Source: Bacteroidales bacterium UBA5382 (GTDB lineage Bacteria; Bacteroidota; Bacteroidia; Bacteroidales; Dysgonomonadaceae). From it: 64,000 nucleotides of DNA. Made by a program: the position numbers and the translations under genes. Below are positions 39,601-47,566 of this stretch, piece by piece. The notes beneath the pieces were generated by a model, which saw only the letters and a program-made list of their open reading frames with translations, made no database searches and was not told the DNA's origin. Every line of letters begins with the position of its first letter. Positions within the stretch are counted from its first letter, which is position 1. Location of the stretch: positions 32,359-96,358 of the forward strand of contig DHOU01000021.1 of assembly GCA_002409745.1 (NCBI GenBank), given 5' to 3'.

Positions 39601-39820
39601 GCCTTCGAGCGTAGTCTCACCGTTGAATATTCAGCAAGCCAGAATTTATTTCTCCGGTGAAAATGTGTGGAGCTGGTCGCCGCTTTATAAGCATACCCGC
39701 GACTTGGATGTGGCGAATATCGATGGGTCTGATCGTGATTTGACAAATGGTGGAAGCGGCGACGGGAATAATTATCCGCTTATGAAAAGTTTTAGTTTTG
39801 GTGTATCTCTTACCTTTTAA
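36611..39820 (+). CDS. SusC/RagA-family TonB-linked outer membrane transporter
   Basis: Outer-membrane beta-barrel that imports a ligand delivered by its SusD partner, powered by TonB. The 1069 residues show a signal peptide (FRCMYLIITCSLCSLMVYSQ), a carboxypeptidase-regulatory-like domain (LRGKVTDSSNNPLIGVNIME.., about 37-110), the SusC plug (VVVVGYGTQRKANLTGAVDQ near 114, NVRGTTSIGQGGDALVLIDG near 178, LKDAASASIYGARGTFGVL near 209) and a long barrel ending in Phe (SFSFGVSLTF). No STN domain, so no sigma/anti-sigma signalling is expected. ATG at 36611 or 36626 are both possible. SusD follows after 13 bases. Confidence 0.95.
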   Translation: MRGKRMKLIFFRCMYLIITCSLCSLMVYSQSDILRGKVTDSSNNPLIGVNIMEKGTSNGTVTDAEGYFSLSVPAEATLVVSYIGYATREIPRDGRNTLEIVLQEDTKLLSEVVVVGYGTQRKANLTGAVDQVTSEVFENRSVSNVTQALQGAIPNLNLSLTDGKPTRSAGYNVRGTTSIGQGGDALVLIDGVEGDPALLNPNDIESVSVLKDAASASIYGARGTFGVLLITTKRPQEGRTSVTYSGNFSLKNPINVPDIVSDGYTYAERFFEAYNAWNNYSAIPKNINKSQSFTSAWLEEFKKRKEQGLTEEVTVDENGNYVYFGNQNYYDELYKNNTFAQDHNLSLTGSADKLDYYLSGRFYGYDGLFRYNTDKYKMYNLRAKGSLKVFDWLTIDNNTDFSNMNYHNPINVGEGGSIWRNISDEGHPSAPIFNPDGSLTMSAAYTVGDFFYGKNGVDTDVKVLKNTTGFTASFLQNQLRVKGDFTFRNTDDKASQRRVPVPYSKKKGETIWLSSQYNDLKETIKETNYLAGNIYSEYENTFAQDHYFKGMAGWNYEQSTYKSTNVERNGLLTPDSENINLALGDAISTSGGFNRWRVSGGFYRFNYAFQDRYLLELNGRYDGSSKFPADQQWAFFPSISGGWRITQEPFWKENDVLNDIKVRASYGSLGNGNINPYSFMELLAIKTSGRVINGVKNKYTEAPEVLPDELTWETATTTDFGLDFGMFRNRLRFTGDYYIRKTTNMYTVGATLPDIFGAKSPKGNYADMTTRGWELSLSWRDRFNLAEKPFQYELRATLADYISTIDKYNNETKSLNDYNAGRRVGEIWGYVTEGLFQSQADIDSHAKQELINSSSKGIEYPGDIKFKDLNDDDVIDYGMNTLDDHGDKKVIGNKLPRYTFSLNLGADWNNFFFSAFFHGVGRQHWYPSSESVFWGQYNRPYNMLPSWHLENYWTEQNTGAYLPRYAGYNSSIRTAQTRYLQNVAYVRLKNLQFGYNLPSSVVSPLNIQQARIYFSGENVWSWSPLYKHTRDLDVANIDGSDRDLTNGGSGDGNNYPLMKSFSFGVSLTF

Positions 39821-39833
39821 TTAGCAAAATCGT

Positions 39834-41606
39834 ATGAAAAAGTATTATTTATATGTAGTTGTTTTATATACGACGTTTCTTTTTTCCTGCTCTCTTAATG
39901 AAGAGCCGCAAGCTTCCGCTTCGAAAGACGTTGTTTTTGGTTCCGAAAACGGTTTGGAACTGTATTCTTATTCATTCTATAATATATTGCCCGACGCAGG
40001 CGCTTTTCATCGGGGAGATGCCATGAGCGACTACGGCGCGGTATTCAACTTCGATGATTTCCTGAAAGAGGGAGGCTATACTCCTGAAAAAAGTTCAGGA
40101 TGGGAATGGGAAGACTGGAAAGAACTGAGGAATATCAATTATTTTCTGGAAAACAATCAAAAGGGAGAAGTTCCCGAAGATGTTCGAAATCATTATAACG
40201 GATTGGCACGCTTGTTCAGAGCCTATTTTTATTATCAGAAAGTAGTCCGTTTTGGCGATGTGCCTTGGATTGATGAGCCGATGAGTATCGATGATGAGAG
40301 ATTATATGCTCCCCGCGATTCGAGAACGTTGGTGATGGAACAGGTGTTGGAGGATCTTAATTTTGCCTGTTCGAACATTCAAACAACGGCGACCGACGGA
40401 TCGGTCGTCACGAAATGGGTTGCCTATGCGTTGAAGTCGAGGATATGCTTATTCGAAGGTACTTTCCGGAAATATCATACCGAACTCGGATTGCCGGAAA
40501 CAGCGAATGATTGGCTGAAAGAAGCGGCTTCGGCGGCCGAAACAGTCATGACGGAATCGGGTTATTCTATTTACACCGGAAATGGGGGAGATCTTTCTTA
40601 CCGTGCTCTTTTCACAAGCGATGAACCGGTGAAAGAGGAAGTTTTGATGGCCGATATCAGCAGCAAAAACCTGGCAGTCCTGAATGATGCCAATTGGTAT
40701 TGGACTTCCGGCACCTACGGGCCTCGGCTAAGTTTGATTCGCACGTTTGTCAATACTTTCCTGACGTTGGACGGGACACCTTTTACCGATGTGCCCGGTT
40801 ATGAAACGATGTCATTTTATGAGGAATGTCAGAATCGAGATAAACGCTTGTCTCAAATCATCAGGACTCCCGGTTATAAGAGAGATGGGAAGCCCGCTCC
40901 TCCTAATTTTAACGGATATACCTACACGGGGTATCATCCGATTAAATTTTCGTTGGATCCTACCAGTTACGACGACGGAAAATTGAACACGAACGCGATG
41001 CCTCTTTTCAGGTTTGCCGAAGTGCTGCTCAATTATGCCGAAGCCAAAGCCGAATTGGGAACGCTTACCGATACGGATTGGGCGAATACCATCGGCAAAT
41101 TAAGAGCCCGCGCCGGAATCACAGGGGGATTGACCGCCAAACCGGATAAAATAGACTCGTATTTTCAACAAAGCTATTTTCCTTCCGTAACGGATCCGGT
41201 CATTTTAGAGATTCGCCGGGAAAGATCCATTGAACTGGCGTTGGAAGGATTCCGCTTTACCGATATAAAAAGATGGAAAAGAGGTGAATTGATGACGATG
41301 CGTTGGACCGGCATCTATGTTCCTGCATTAAATACGCAGATTGATTTGGATAAAGACGGTACTACGGATGTGCTTTTCTATCAAGGTGAAAAGCCTTCGG
41401 GATTGCCTGCTTCCTGTACTCCCGTCAACGTAGGTGCCGGTAGCCAACAAGGTCTCACGAATGGAACTTCCGGACATTTGACCTGGTCGGATAACGATCC
41501 CCGGAAATGGTATGAAGACGGACGTCAATATTATTATCCTATTCCCGCATCCGCGTTGCAAAAAAATGATAAACTCGGACAAAATCCTTATTGGAGCAAA
41601 AAATAA
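39834..41606 (+). CDS. SusD/RagB-family nutrient-binding lipoprotein
   Basis: Surface lipoprotein that caps the SusC barrel and binds its ligand. The 590 residues start with a signal and lipobox (YVVVLYTTFLFSCS, Cys near residue 19), then the helical TPR-rich SusD body: YFYYQKVVRFGDVPWIDEP (about 131-149), RDSRTLVMEQVLEDLNFA, KWVAYALKSRICLFEGTFRKY, and the RagB/SusD C-terminal part (RFAEVLLNYAEAKAEL near 398, IRRERSIELALEGFRFTDIKRW near 460). The ligand cannot be predicted. A terminator follows, separating it from the two EEP genes. Confidence 0.95.
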   Translation: MKKYYLYVVVLYTTFLFSCSLNEEPQASASKDVVFGSENGLELYSYSFYNILPDAGAFHRGDAMSDYGAVFNFDDFLKEGGYTPEKSSGWEWEDWKELRNINYFLENNQKGEVPEDVRNHYNGLARLFRAYFYYQKVVRFGDVPWIDEPMSIDDERLYAPRDSRTLVMEQVLEDLNFACSNIQTTATDGSVVTKWVAYALKSRICLFEGTFRKYHTELGLPETANDWLKEAASAAETVMTESGYSIYTGNGGDLSYRALFTSDEPVKEEVLMADISSKNLAVLNDANWYWTSGTYGPRLSLIRTFVNTFLTLDGTPFTDVPGYETMSFYEECQNRDKRLSQIIRTPGYKRDGKPAPPNFNGYTYTGYHPIKFSLDPTSYDDGKLNTNAMPLFRFAEVLLNYAEAKAELGTLTDTDWANTIGKLRARAGITGGLTAKPDKIDSYFQQSYFPSVTDPVILEIRRERSIELALEGFRFTDIKRWKRGELMTMRWTGIYVPALNTQIDLDKDGTTDVLFYQGEKPSGLPASCTPVNVGAGSQQGLTNGTSGHLTWSDNDPRKWYEDGRQYYYPIPASALQKNDKLGQNPYWSKK

Positions 41607-41613
41607 CAGGGTC

Positions 41614-41645
41614 AGGGCTGAAATATTTTTCGGCCCTTTCTTTTT
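41614..41645 (+). terminator. Terminator after susC-susD
   Basis: AGGGCTGAAA paired with TTTTCGGCCCT, followed by TTCTTTTT. Confidence 0.75.
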
Positions 41646-41659
41646 CCAAAAAAAACTGG

Positions 41660-41667
41660 TATATTTG
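41660..41667 (+). promoter_or_regulatory. -7 promoter element for the two EEP-family genes
   Basis: TATATTTG, 23 bases before the ATG at 41691, just after the susD terminator. Confidence 0.65.
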
Positions 41668-41690
41668 AACCTCTAAATACACTTACGGAA

Positions 41691-42473
41691 ATGAAAAAGA
41701 AATACATTCTTTTTATCTTTTCATTGTCTTTCCTTTTTTCGGGATATTCTTTCTTGCCCGCTTTGGCTGAAGAACCTAAACCGGTAAAGATTCTTTCGTA
41801 TAATGTACGGAATACCCGTGGAATGGACGATGTCGTTGATTATAACCGCGTGGCTGCCGTTATCAAAAGGATCGATGCCGATTGTGTGGCTTTGCAGGAA
41901 TTGGACAGCGCTACAATACGTAGTAAGGGGCTTGTTGTCCTCGACGAATTGGCAAAGCGGACGGGGTTGTATGCTTCCTATAACAAGTCGATCGATTATC
42001 AGGGCGGAGGATACGGTATCGGCGTCCTTACCAAAGAACAACCTTTGCGGAAAGAGTCCGTAACCTTGCCGGGAAGAGAGGAACAGCGGAGTTTGCTGAT
42101 TGTTGAAATGAAGGATTATGTTATTTGCTGTACCCACTGGTCGTTGAAGCAACCCGACCGGCTGGCATCTGTCGGTATTATCCGAAAGGCTGTGGAAAAG
42201 TTTACGTCTAAGCCGGTATTTTTGGCCGGCGACCTGAATGCCGTGCCGCAATCGGAAGAAATCGCGGCCCTTTCTGCCGATTGGTGTGCGGTCAATGATA
42301 CCGCAGCCTATACAAGCCCGGCACATAATCCGCGTAGGTGCATCGATTATATCTTGGTAAAAAACGATCCTCACGTTCGTATACAGGTTGTGGGGACAAA
42401 GGTGGAGAATGAACCGGTTGCTTCCGATCATTTACCCGTATGGACAAAATTATCAATTAAGAAGAATCAGTAA
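41691..42473 (+). CDS. Secreted endonuclease/exonuclease/phosphatase-family hydrolase (first of two)
   Basis: Metal-dependent phosphodiesterase or phosphatase of the EEP superfamily (DNase I-like fold). The 260 residues start with a signal peptide (ILFIFSLSFLFSGYSFLPALAEE). Catalytic landmarks: ILSYNVRNTRG (about 34-44), CVALQELDSA with the metal-binding Glu near 69, the CCTHWS segment, FLAGDLNAVP with Asp/Asn near 181-183, and SDHLPVW with the catalytic His near 250. The predicted location is periplasm or cell surface. It precedes a second, related gene by 12 bases. Substrates in the superfamily range from nucleic acids to inositol phosphates and sphingomyelin, so none is assigned. Confidence 0.88.
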   Translation: MKKKYILFIFSLSFLFSGYSFLPALAEEPKPVKILSYNVRNTRGMDDVVDYNRVAAVIKRIDADCVALQELDSATIRSKGLVVLDELAKRTGLYASYNKSIDYQGGGYGIGVLTKEQPLRKESVTLPGREEQRSLLIVEMKDYVICCTHWSLKQPDRLASVGIIRKAVEKFTSKPVFLAGDLNAVPQSEEIAALSADWCAVNDTAAYTSPAHNPRRCIDYILVKNDPHVRIQVVGTKVENEPVASDHLPVWTKLSIKKNQ

Positions 42474-42485
42474 TAGTTTAATGAT

Positions 42486-43337
42486 ATGCGAAATTTTATA
42501 ATGATGCTATGCCTGGCGGTTATTTCCCTGTCGCCGGCGCTGGCGAAGAAAAAAGGGGAGGCCGGATTGAATGTGGCGACTTTCAATCTGAGAATGGATA
42601 CGAAAAGTGATGGCGAGAACGCTTGGCCTAATCGTAAAGAAATGGTGAAAGGATTGGTGCGTTTCCACGATTTTGATGTGTTTGGTACGCAGGAAGGATT
42701 TCAGCATCAGTTGATGGAGATCCTCGAGTTAAAGAATTATGATTATGTCGGTGTGGGGCGTGACGACGGAAAGGATGCCGGCGAGCATTCGGCGATTATC
42801 TATAAAAAGGATCGCTTTGAGGTGCTCCAAAAAGGAAATTTCTGGTTGTCGGAAACGCCCGATAAGCCGGGAAAAGGATGGGATGCGACGTGTTGTAACC
42901 GTATCTGTTCGTGGGCTCAATTCAGGGATAAGCAATCCGGAAAAGTCTTTTATTTCTTCAATGTGCATTATGACCATCAGGGGCGTATTGCGAGAAAAAA
43001 CTCCTCTCTTCTTTTATTGAAAAAAATAGAAGAGATCGCAGGGGATGCTCCGGTGTTTTGTACCGGCGATTTTAATGCCGTGCCCGATGACGAACCGATC
43101 CGCATCCTGTATGACAACGGCGTATTGAAAGATGCGTACCTCGTTACGCTGCAACCGCCTTATGGAACCGCCGGGACTTTTAACTCGTTCAATTTGAACG
43201 GAGCGATGACGAATCGCATTGATTACATCTGGGTGGGTAAAGGAATTACGGTGCAGAAATACGGCGTTCTCAACGATATGCAATACGGCCGCTTCCCTTC
43301 CGACCATTTTCCGGTTATGATTCATGCAACTTTCTGA
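42486..43337 (+). CDS. Secreted endonuclease/exonuclease/phosphatase-family hydrolase (second of two)
   Basis: Second EEP-superfamily enzyme, 283 residues, with signal peptide FIMMLCLAVISLSPALA. Motifs: NVATFNLRMDTKSDGENAWP (about 29-48), FGTQEGFQHQL with the metal Glu near 70, FFNVHYDHQGRIARKNSS, FCTGDFNAVPDDEPI (about 195-209) and PSDHFPVMI at the end. The long FNLRMDT..NAW..RK start places it in a different subgroup from the upstream gene, so they are not a recent duplication. Likely same operon and compartment. A bidirectional terminator follows. Confidence 0.88.
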   Translation: MRNFIMMLCLAVISLSPALAKKKGEAGLNVATFNLRMDTKSDGENAWPNRKEMVKGLVRFHDFDVFGTQEGFQHQLMEILELKNYDYVGVGRDDGKDAGEHSAIIYKKDRFEVLQKGNFWLSETPDKPGKGWDATCCNRICSWAQFRDKQSGKVFYFFNVHYDHQGRIARKNSSLLLLKKIEEIAGDAPVFCTGDFNAVPDDEPIRILYDNGVLKDAYLVTLQPPYGTAGTFNSFNLNGAMTNRIDYIWVGKGITVQKYGVLNDMQYGRFPSDHFPVMIHATF

Positions 43338-43346
43338 AAAACAAAG

Positions 43347-43380
43347 AAACGAGGACGTTAACCGAATAACGCCCTCGTTT
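43347..43380. terminator. Bidirectional terminator between the EEP gene and the aminotransferase
   Basis: AAACGAGGACGTTA paired with TAACGCCCTCGTTT around ACCGAA; followed by T-rich sequence on the plus strand. Confidence 0.75.
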
Positions 43381-43396
43381 TCCTTTTGATCCTTTT

Positions 43397-44590
43397 TTAG
43401 GATAGTTTTCTTAGTGCCTCTTTTATCCTTTTTACTGCTTTCGTGATATTCTCATCCGATGTGGCATACGATAACCGGATATATCCCGGTGCCCCGAAAG
43501 CGTCGCCTCCCACGCAAGCCACATGGGCTTCTTCCAAAAGAAACATCGCCAAATCGGAGGCGGTCTGGAGGGTCGTACCGTTGTATGATTTTCCTAAATA
43601 ACTCTTACATTCGGGAAAGATATAAAAAGCCCCTTTCGGGTTATTCACCCTTAATCCGGGGATATCACTTAGAAGGGCTACGATTAAATTCTTCCTGCGT
43701 TCGAAGGCCTTCCTCATCTCTTCTACGCATCCTTGATCGCCTGTGTAAGCTGCGGTTGCGGCTTTTTGTGAAATAGACGAAGGCCCTGAAGTGTACTGTC
43801 CTTGTAATAAACCGCAAGCGGAGGCAATCCCTTGCGGGGCGGCAATCCATCCGATACGCCATCCGGTCATAGCATACCCTTTCGATACGCCGTTCACGAC
43901 GATTACCCGTTCGCGTATGTCCTCAAATTGAGCAATGCTTTCGTGCCGGCCGACATAATTGATATGCTCGTATATTTCGTCGGAAATGACATACAATTGA
44001 GGATGCGTTTTCACTATTTCGGCAAAAGCTTGTAACTCTTCTTTACTGTAAACGCTGCCGGTAGGATTGGAAGGCGAGCATAAAATCAACGCTTTCGTTT
44101 TGGATGTAATCGCTTGCCGCAATTGTTCCGGCGTGATTTTAAAATCGTTTTCGATTCCGCTTTTTACAAATACCGGTTTGCCCTCGGCCAGTTTAACCAT
44201 TTCGGGATAACTTACCCAATAGGGAGCAGGGATGATGACTTCCTCACCTTTATCTATAATCGACAATATAACATTACAGATCGACTGTTTTGCCCCGTTT
44301 GAAACGACGATTTGTCCGGGAGTATAGTCCAATCCGTTTTCATTTTTTAGTTTACTGCAAATGGCTTTGCGCAGATCGGGAAATCCCGCGACCGGCGAGT
44401 AAAACGAGTAATTCTCATCGATAGCCTTTTGGGCGGCCTGTTTTATATGTTCGGGAGTGTTAAAGTCGGGTTCTCCCACACTTAGGTTAATCACATCGAT
44501 TCCCCGGGCTTTCAGTTCATTGCTCTTTTGAGCCATTGCAAAAGTTTCGGAAGGAGATAAAGATGTTAGTCTTGTAGCGAGCAGATTCAT
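43397..44590 (-). CDS. Class I aminotransferase (aspartate aminotransferase-like)
   Basis: PLP enzyme of fold type I, probably aspartate or aromatic aminotransferase. The 397 residues have INLSVGEPDFNTPEHIKQAA (about 35-54), VSNGAKQSICNVI (about 99-111), APYWVSYPEM, CSPSNPTGSVYSKEEL (about 173-188), ISDEIYEHINYVG, and the Schiff-base lysine in NGVSKGYAMTGWRIGW (near 236). This pattern belongs to the prokaryotic AspC group Ib. It is a single gene with a promoter at 44623; aspartate from it would feed the aspartate kinase pathway encoded elsewhere in this window. Confidence 0.92.
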   Translation of the reverse strand: MNLLATRLTSLSPSETFAMAQKSNELKARGIDVINLSVGEPDFNTPEHIKQAAQKAIDENYSFYSPVAGFPDLRKAICSKLKNENGLDYTPGQIVVSNGAKQSICNVILSIIDKGEEVIIPAPYWVSYPEMVKLAEGKPVFVKSGIENDFKITPEQLRQAITSKTKALILCSPSNPTGSVYSKEELQAFAEIVKTHPQLYVISDEIYEHINYVGRHESIAQFEDIRERVIVVNGVSKGYAMTGWRIGWIAAPQGIASACGLLQGQYTSGPSSISQKAATAAYTGDQGCVEEMRKAFERRKNLIVALLSDIPGLRVNNPKGAFYIFPECKSYLGKSYNGTTLQTASDLAMFLLEEAHVACVGGDAFGAPGYIRLSYATSDENITKAVKRIKEALRKLS

Positions 44591-44622
44591 AAAATTGATT
44601 CTTTTTTTGTTGTTTTGAATTG

Positions 44623-44630
44623 CAAATATA
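44623..44630 (-). promoter_or_regulatory. -7 promoter element for the aminotransferase gene
   Basis: TATATTTG on the minus strand, 32 bases upstream of the ATG. Confidence 0.6.
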
Positions 44631-44711
44631 TAGAAAATAATGCTTATCGGTTCCTTTTTGATAAATAAATGTTCTTCGATAGCTCATCTTTACGACTATA
44701 AAAAAGGGCAT

Positions 44712-44734
44712 AAAAAAAGCTGCCTAAGCAGCCC
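44712..44734 (-). terminator. Terminator of the small-ORF transcript
   Basis: On the minus strand GGGCTGC-TTA-GGCAGC followed by TTTTTTT. Confidence 0.75.
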
Positions 44735-44838
44735 TTGGATAGTATGTATGTAATAATTAAAAGTGTTCTGAAAGAAAAGCGTTTGCGATCTTTTTAAGAT
44801 CACTCAGCTTCAAAAGAATGTTCCTTTCATTTGCTTGC

Positions 44839-44979
44839 TTAAGCTTGCAAGCTCGATCTCAATGTTCTCAGTCTGTTAACCCGGTAAGACCGGTAAGTAG
44901 CAGACCCGTTCGAGATGTTCTGCTCCAGATACTTTATCTGAGCCAGAATTTCTTCTTTTGTTAGGTTTTTGATATTCAT
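44839..44979 (-). CDS. 46-residue small ORF with its own promoter and terminator
   Basis: ATG at 44979 opens MNIKNLTKEEILAQIKYLEQ, continues NISNGSATYRSYRVNRLRTL and ends RSSLQA at a TAA. It is helical and basic, with no signal or membrane segment. It sits in a discrete unit: promoter TATCTTTG at 45095-45102 with TTG 19 bases upstream, a leader of about 110 bases, this frame, a 3' region of about 100 bases and a clear terminator at 44712. No family is recognised. The unit could be a small-protein gene, a small RNA, or both; codon-level conservation would decide. Confidence 0.5.
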   Translation of the reverse strand: MNIKNLTKEEILAQIKYLEQNISNGSATYRSYRVNRLRTLRSSLQA

Positions 44980-45094
44980 AATTACTTGTATTTAGTTATG
45001 ATTTCTCGGCAACCGTTTATAAGAAGCCCTTTTCAGTATGTAATTGATAACCTAAAATTGATTTCAAATAACTCGCTTGCCATTAAAATCACGA

Positions 45095-45102
45095 CAAAGA
45101 TA
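45095..45102 (-). promoter_or_regulatory. Promoter for the 46-residue small ORF
   Basis: TATCTTTG on the minus strand with TTG 19 bases upstream, one of the better matches to the full consensus in this window. Confidence 0.7.
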
Positions 45103-45173
45103 CAACAAAAAATATGTTTTACAACATGTTTTTGATGGATTTTGTCTTTTTCGTATCGATAAGACCTATATCT

Positions 45174-45207
45174 TCAAAAAAAGCTGCATTCAAAATGCAG
45201 CTTTTTT
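45174..45207. terminator. Bidirectional terminator behind tRNA-Ser
   Basis: AAGCTGCATT paired with AATGCAGCTT around CAA, with a T-run on each strand; it ends tRNA-Ser on the minus strand. Confidence 0.8.
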
Positions 45208-45209
45208 GG

Positions 45210-45296
45210 CGGAAGCGGGGGGATTCGAACCCCCGGTACAGTTACCCGTACGGCAGTTTAGCAAACTGCTGGTTTCAGCCACTCACCCACACTTCC
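45210..45296 (-). tRNA. tRNA-Ser (GCU)
   Basis: 87 bases with acceptor GGAAGTG/CGCTTCC (one G-U) and discriminator G. The anticodon loop TTGCTAA gives anticodon GCT, the long variable arm expected for serine (GTACGGGTAACTGTAC) is present, and the T-arm is GGGGGTTCGAATCCCCC. CCA is not encoded. Confidence 0.95.
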
Positions 45297-45319
45297 CGGT
45301 GTTTTGGCGAAATCGGATG

Positions 45320-45327
45320 CAAATATA
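45320..45327 (-). promoter_or_regulatory. -7 promoter element for tRNA-Ser
   Basis: TATATTTG on the minus strand, 23 bases upstream of the mature 5' end. Confidence 0.6.
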
Positions 45328-45381
45328 CAAGATTGTTTTTAACTTGTCAAAGAAAAGTCGATATTTTAAGCGGATTCTTTA

Positions 45382-45389
45382 TACATTTG
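45382..45389 (+). promoter_or_regulatory. -7 promoter element for mltG
   Basis: TACATTTG, 30 bases upstream of the ATG at 45420. Confidence 0.6.
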
Positions 45390-45419
45390 CAGTTATTATT
45401 GCTCCCTACTGTTATTTAT

Positions 45420-46463
45420 ATGAAAAAGGAACAATCTAAAAAAAGAAACAAATCCCTTTATTGGGTTATCGGTATTTTATTCCTTGTGGTCGTTTTCAGC
45501 GGCGTGTATTTATACAGCGTTATTTTCAAACCGGTTCAACTGAATGAAACGGTTTATGTGTATATCGATTCCCAAACGAATTATGAGGCTGTTGTCCGGC
45601 AATTGAAAGAAAAAAAGGCTCTTTCTTCGGAACGAATCTTTGACTTGTTAGCCCGGCAAATGAAGTATCCACAGGCGGTTAAAACCGGACGGTATGCCGT
45701 GACAGACGGGATGAACATACTGGATGTCTTACGCACGTTACGTTCCGGTAAACAAGCCCCCGTAAATCTTACCTTCAACAATATCCGCACAAAAGAAAAT
45801 CTGGCAGGACGCTTGTCTCAACAACTCATGGCGGATAGTTTATCGATTCTGGACGTATTGGAGGATGAGGAAAAAGCGTTGTCTTTTGGTTTTAATGAAT
45901 ATACTTTCGTTGCGATGTTTCTGCCGAATACCTATGAAGTGTATTGGGATACTTCCGTCGATAGATTATTTGAGCGTATGCATCGCGAATATACTGTTTT
46001 TTGGAACGACGAGAGGAAAAATAAAGCGAGTGCCATCGGATTAAGCCCGGTCGAAGTCTCTACATTAGCGTCCATTGTAGAGGAAGAAGCTACTTTTGCG
46101 GATGAATATCCGGTCGTGGCAGGATTATATCTCAACCGGTTAAATAAAGGAATGAGACTCGAAGCGGATCCTACGGTGAAATTTGCGGTCGGTGATTTTT
46201 CGTTACGGCGGATTTTGTATCGGCATTTAGAGATAGAGTCGCCATACAATACCTACAAGCATACCGGATTACCCCCGGGGCCTATTCGTGTGCCGTCCAT
46301 TCAGGCTATCGAAGCTGTGTTGTCGCCTCAGCAGCATTCGTATTTGTTTATGTGTGCCAAAGACGATCTGTCGGGAAGGCATAATTTTGCCGTAACGCAT
46401 GCCGAGCATGCCCGTAATGCAGCGCGTTATCAACGCGCATTAAACGAAAGAGGCATTTTTTAA
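45420..46463 (+). CDS. mltG: Endolytic murein transglycosylase MltG
   Basis: Membrane-anchored lytic transglycosylase that cuts nascent glycan strands and helps set their length. The 347 residues start MKKEQSKKRNKSLYWVIG, with one membrane anchor (VIGILFLVVVFSGVYLYSVIF), a LysM-like periplasmic region and the YceG/MltG catalytic domain: EYTFVAMFLPNTYEVYWD (about 159-176), STLASIVEEEATFADEYPVV with the catalytic Glu near 225, LEADPTVKFAVGD, and ESPYNTYKHTGLPPGPI (about 279-295). The ATG at 45420 follows the promoter; an upstream in-frame extension would run back through the tRNA-Ser gene and is rejected. Confidence 0.94.
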   Translation: MKKEQSKKRNKSLYWVIGILFLVVVFSGVYLYSVIFKPVQLNETVYVYIDSQTNYEAVVRQLKEKKALSSERIFDLLARQMKYPQAVKTGRYAVTDGMNILDVLRTLRSGKQAPVNLTFNNIRTKENLAGRLSQQLMADSLSILDVLEDEEKALSFGFNEYTFVAMFLPNTYEVYWDTSVDRLFERMHREYTVFWNDERKNKASAIGLSPVEVSTLASIVEEEATFADEYPVVAGLYLNRLNKGMRLEADPTVKFAVGDFSLRRILYRHLEIESPYNTYKHTGLPPGPIRVPSIQAIEAVLSPQQHSYLFMCAKDDLSGRHNFAVTHAEHARNAARYQRALNERGIF

Positions 46464-46621
46464 CAGACAAAAGAAGCTTTTGCGGGGGAATCCACTGCCA
46501 ATTTCCTTGTCCCCTTATCTATCGCACGAAGTACATTATCGGCGTTAGCCATTATCAGTTGAAGTCGTTATCGTGCAGCATCTATCAGTCTCCTTGTCTC
46601 TCTGTCCAGTCTCTTCCCGTC

Positions 46622-47566
46622 TCAATTTTTCGGGACTTCGCTCAATCGATTTTTGACGGCAATCTTATCTGCCCGTATTTGCTGAACCAATCGGTCGATA
46701 TTTTCAAATTTGATATCTCCCCGGATGAAATCGATAAACTCTACCGTTATAGATTGGTTATAAAGATCTTCATCAAGTCCAAATATATTTACTTCGACGC
46801 TTATTTCATTATCATGATGGAGCGTGGGGCGTGTCCCGATGTAAAGCATTCCTTCATACACCATTCCCCGCAGATGGACAAGCACCGCATATACGCCCAG
46901 GCGGGGAATCACTTTAAATCTTTCCCATGCGCGAATGTTCGCTGTCGGAAATCCGATGGTCCGCCCCACCTGATAGCCTTCCACGATTTTTCCGGAAAGC
47001 GTGTAATTGTATGATAGTAACTCATTCGCCTTGAGAATATCGCCCGCTTTTAAAAGCCTGCGTACCTGAGAAGAACTGACCTCCTGTCCGTCTATCCGAA
47101 GTTCTTTTGCCTGAATGACTTCCATCCCGATCTCTTCGCCATACTTGCGGTATTCCGGAAAGCCGTCTTCCCGGTTATGCCCGAATCGATGGTCATGGCC
47201 TACCAATAAAGTCCGGACTCCTATTTGGTCTTTTAAAACGCCGGTTATAAATTCTTTTGCCGTGAGTTGAGACAATCCGATAGTGAAAGGGATGCTGATG
47301 ATGGTGTCTATCCCCGTCGTCTCCAATTGATCCAACTTTTCATCGTAGCCGCATAATAGTGCCGGCTGATAGTCCTTTTGCAGAACTTTGCGGGGATGCA
47401 CCGGAAAAGTGATAACCGCCGAAGAGATCGTCAATTCCAGCGCTTTCTTCTTTACCTGTTCTATAAGATACCGGTGTCCTATATGAACACCATCGAAGAA
47501 GCCGACCGTCGCGACAAAGCGGCCGGCTTCAATTTTTTCATTCGACGATAAATCAATCCTTTTCAA
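46622..47566 (-). CDS. ribF: Bifunctional riboflavin kinase / FAD synthetase
   Basis: Makes FMN and FAD from riboflavin. The 314-residue protein has the N-terminal adenylyltransferase domain (VATVGFFDGVHIGHRYLIEQ at about 18-37, AVITFPVHPRKVL, LVGHDHRFGHNREDG near 116-130, SSSQVRRLLKAGD) and the C-terminal kinase domain (YQVGRTIGFPTANI near 198-211, GMLYIGTRPTLHHDNEISVE, VNIFGLDEDLYNQSITVEFI). Order and length are standard. The promoter at 47712 gives a leader of about 140 bases; no FMN riboswitch fold was seen in it. Confidence 0.95.
   Translation of the reverse strand: MKRIDLSSNEKIEAGRFVATVGFFDGVHIGHRYLIEQVKKKALELTISSAVITFPVHPRKVLQKDYQPALLCGYDEKLDQLETTGIDTIISIPFTIGLSQLTAKEFITGVLKDQIGVRTLLVGHDHRFGHNREDGFPEYRKYGEEIGMEVIQAKELRIDGQEVSSSQVRRLLKAGDILKANELLSYNYTLSGKIVEGYQVGRTIGFPTANIRAWERFKVIPRLGVYAVLVHLRGMVYEGMLYIGTRPTLHHDNEISVEVNIFGLDEDLYNQSITVEFIDFIRGDIKFENIDRLVQQIRADKIAVKNRLSEVPKN

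Noticed and set aside
45114..45419. Longer N-terminus for MltG
   Set aside because: The in-frame extension passes through tRNA-Ser and the mltG promoter.
46464..46621. Possible gene or RNA between mltG and ribF
   Set aside because: Only a loose pyrimidine-rich CAGTCTC pattern is seen; no frame, promoter or hairpin.
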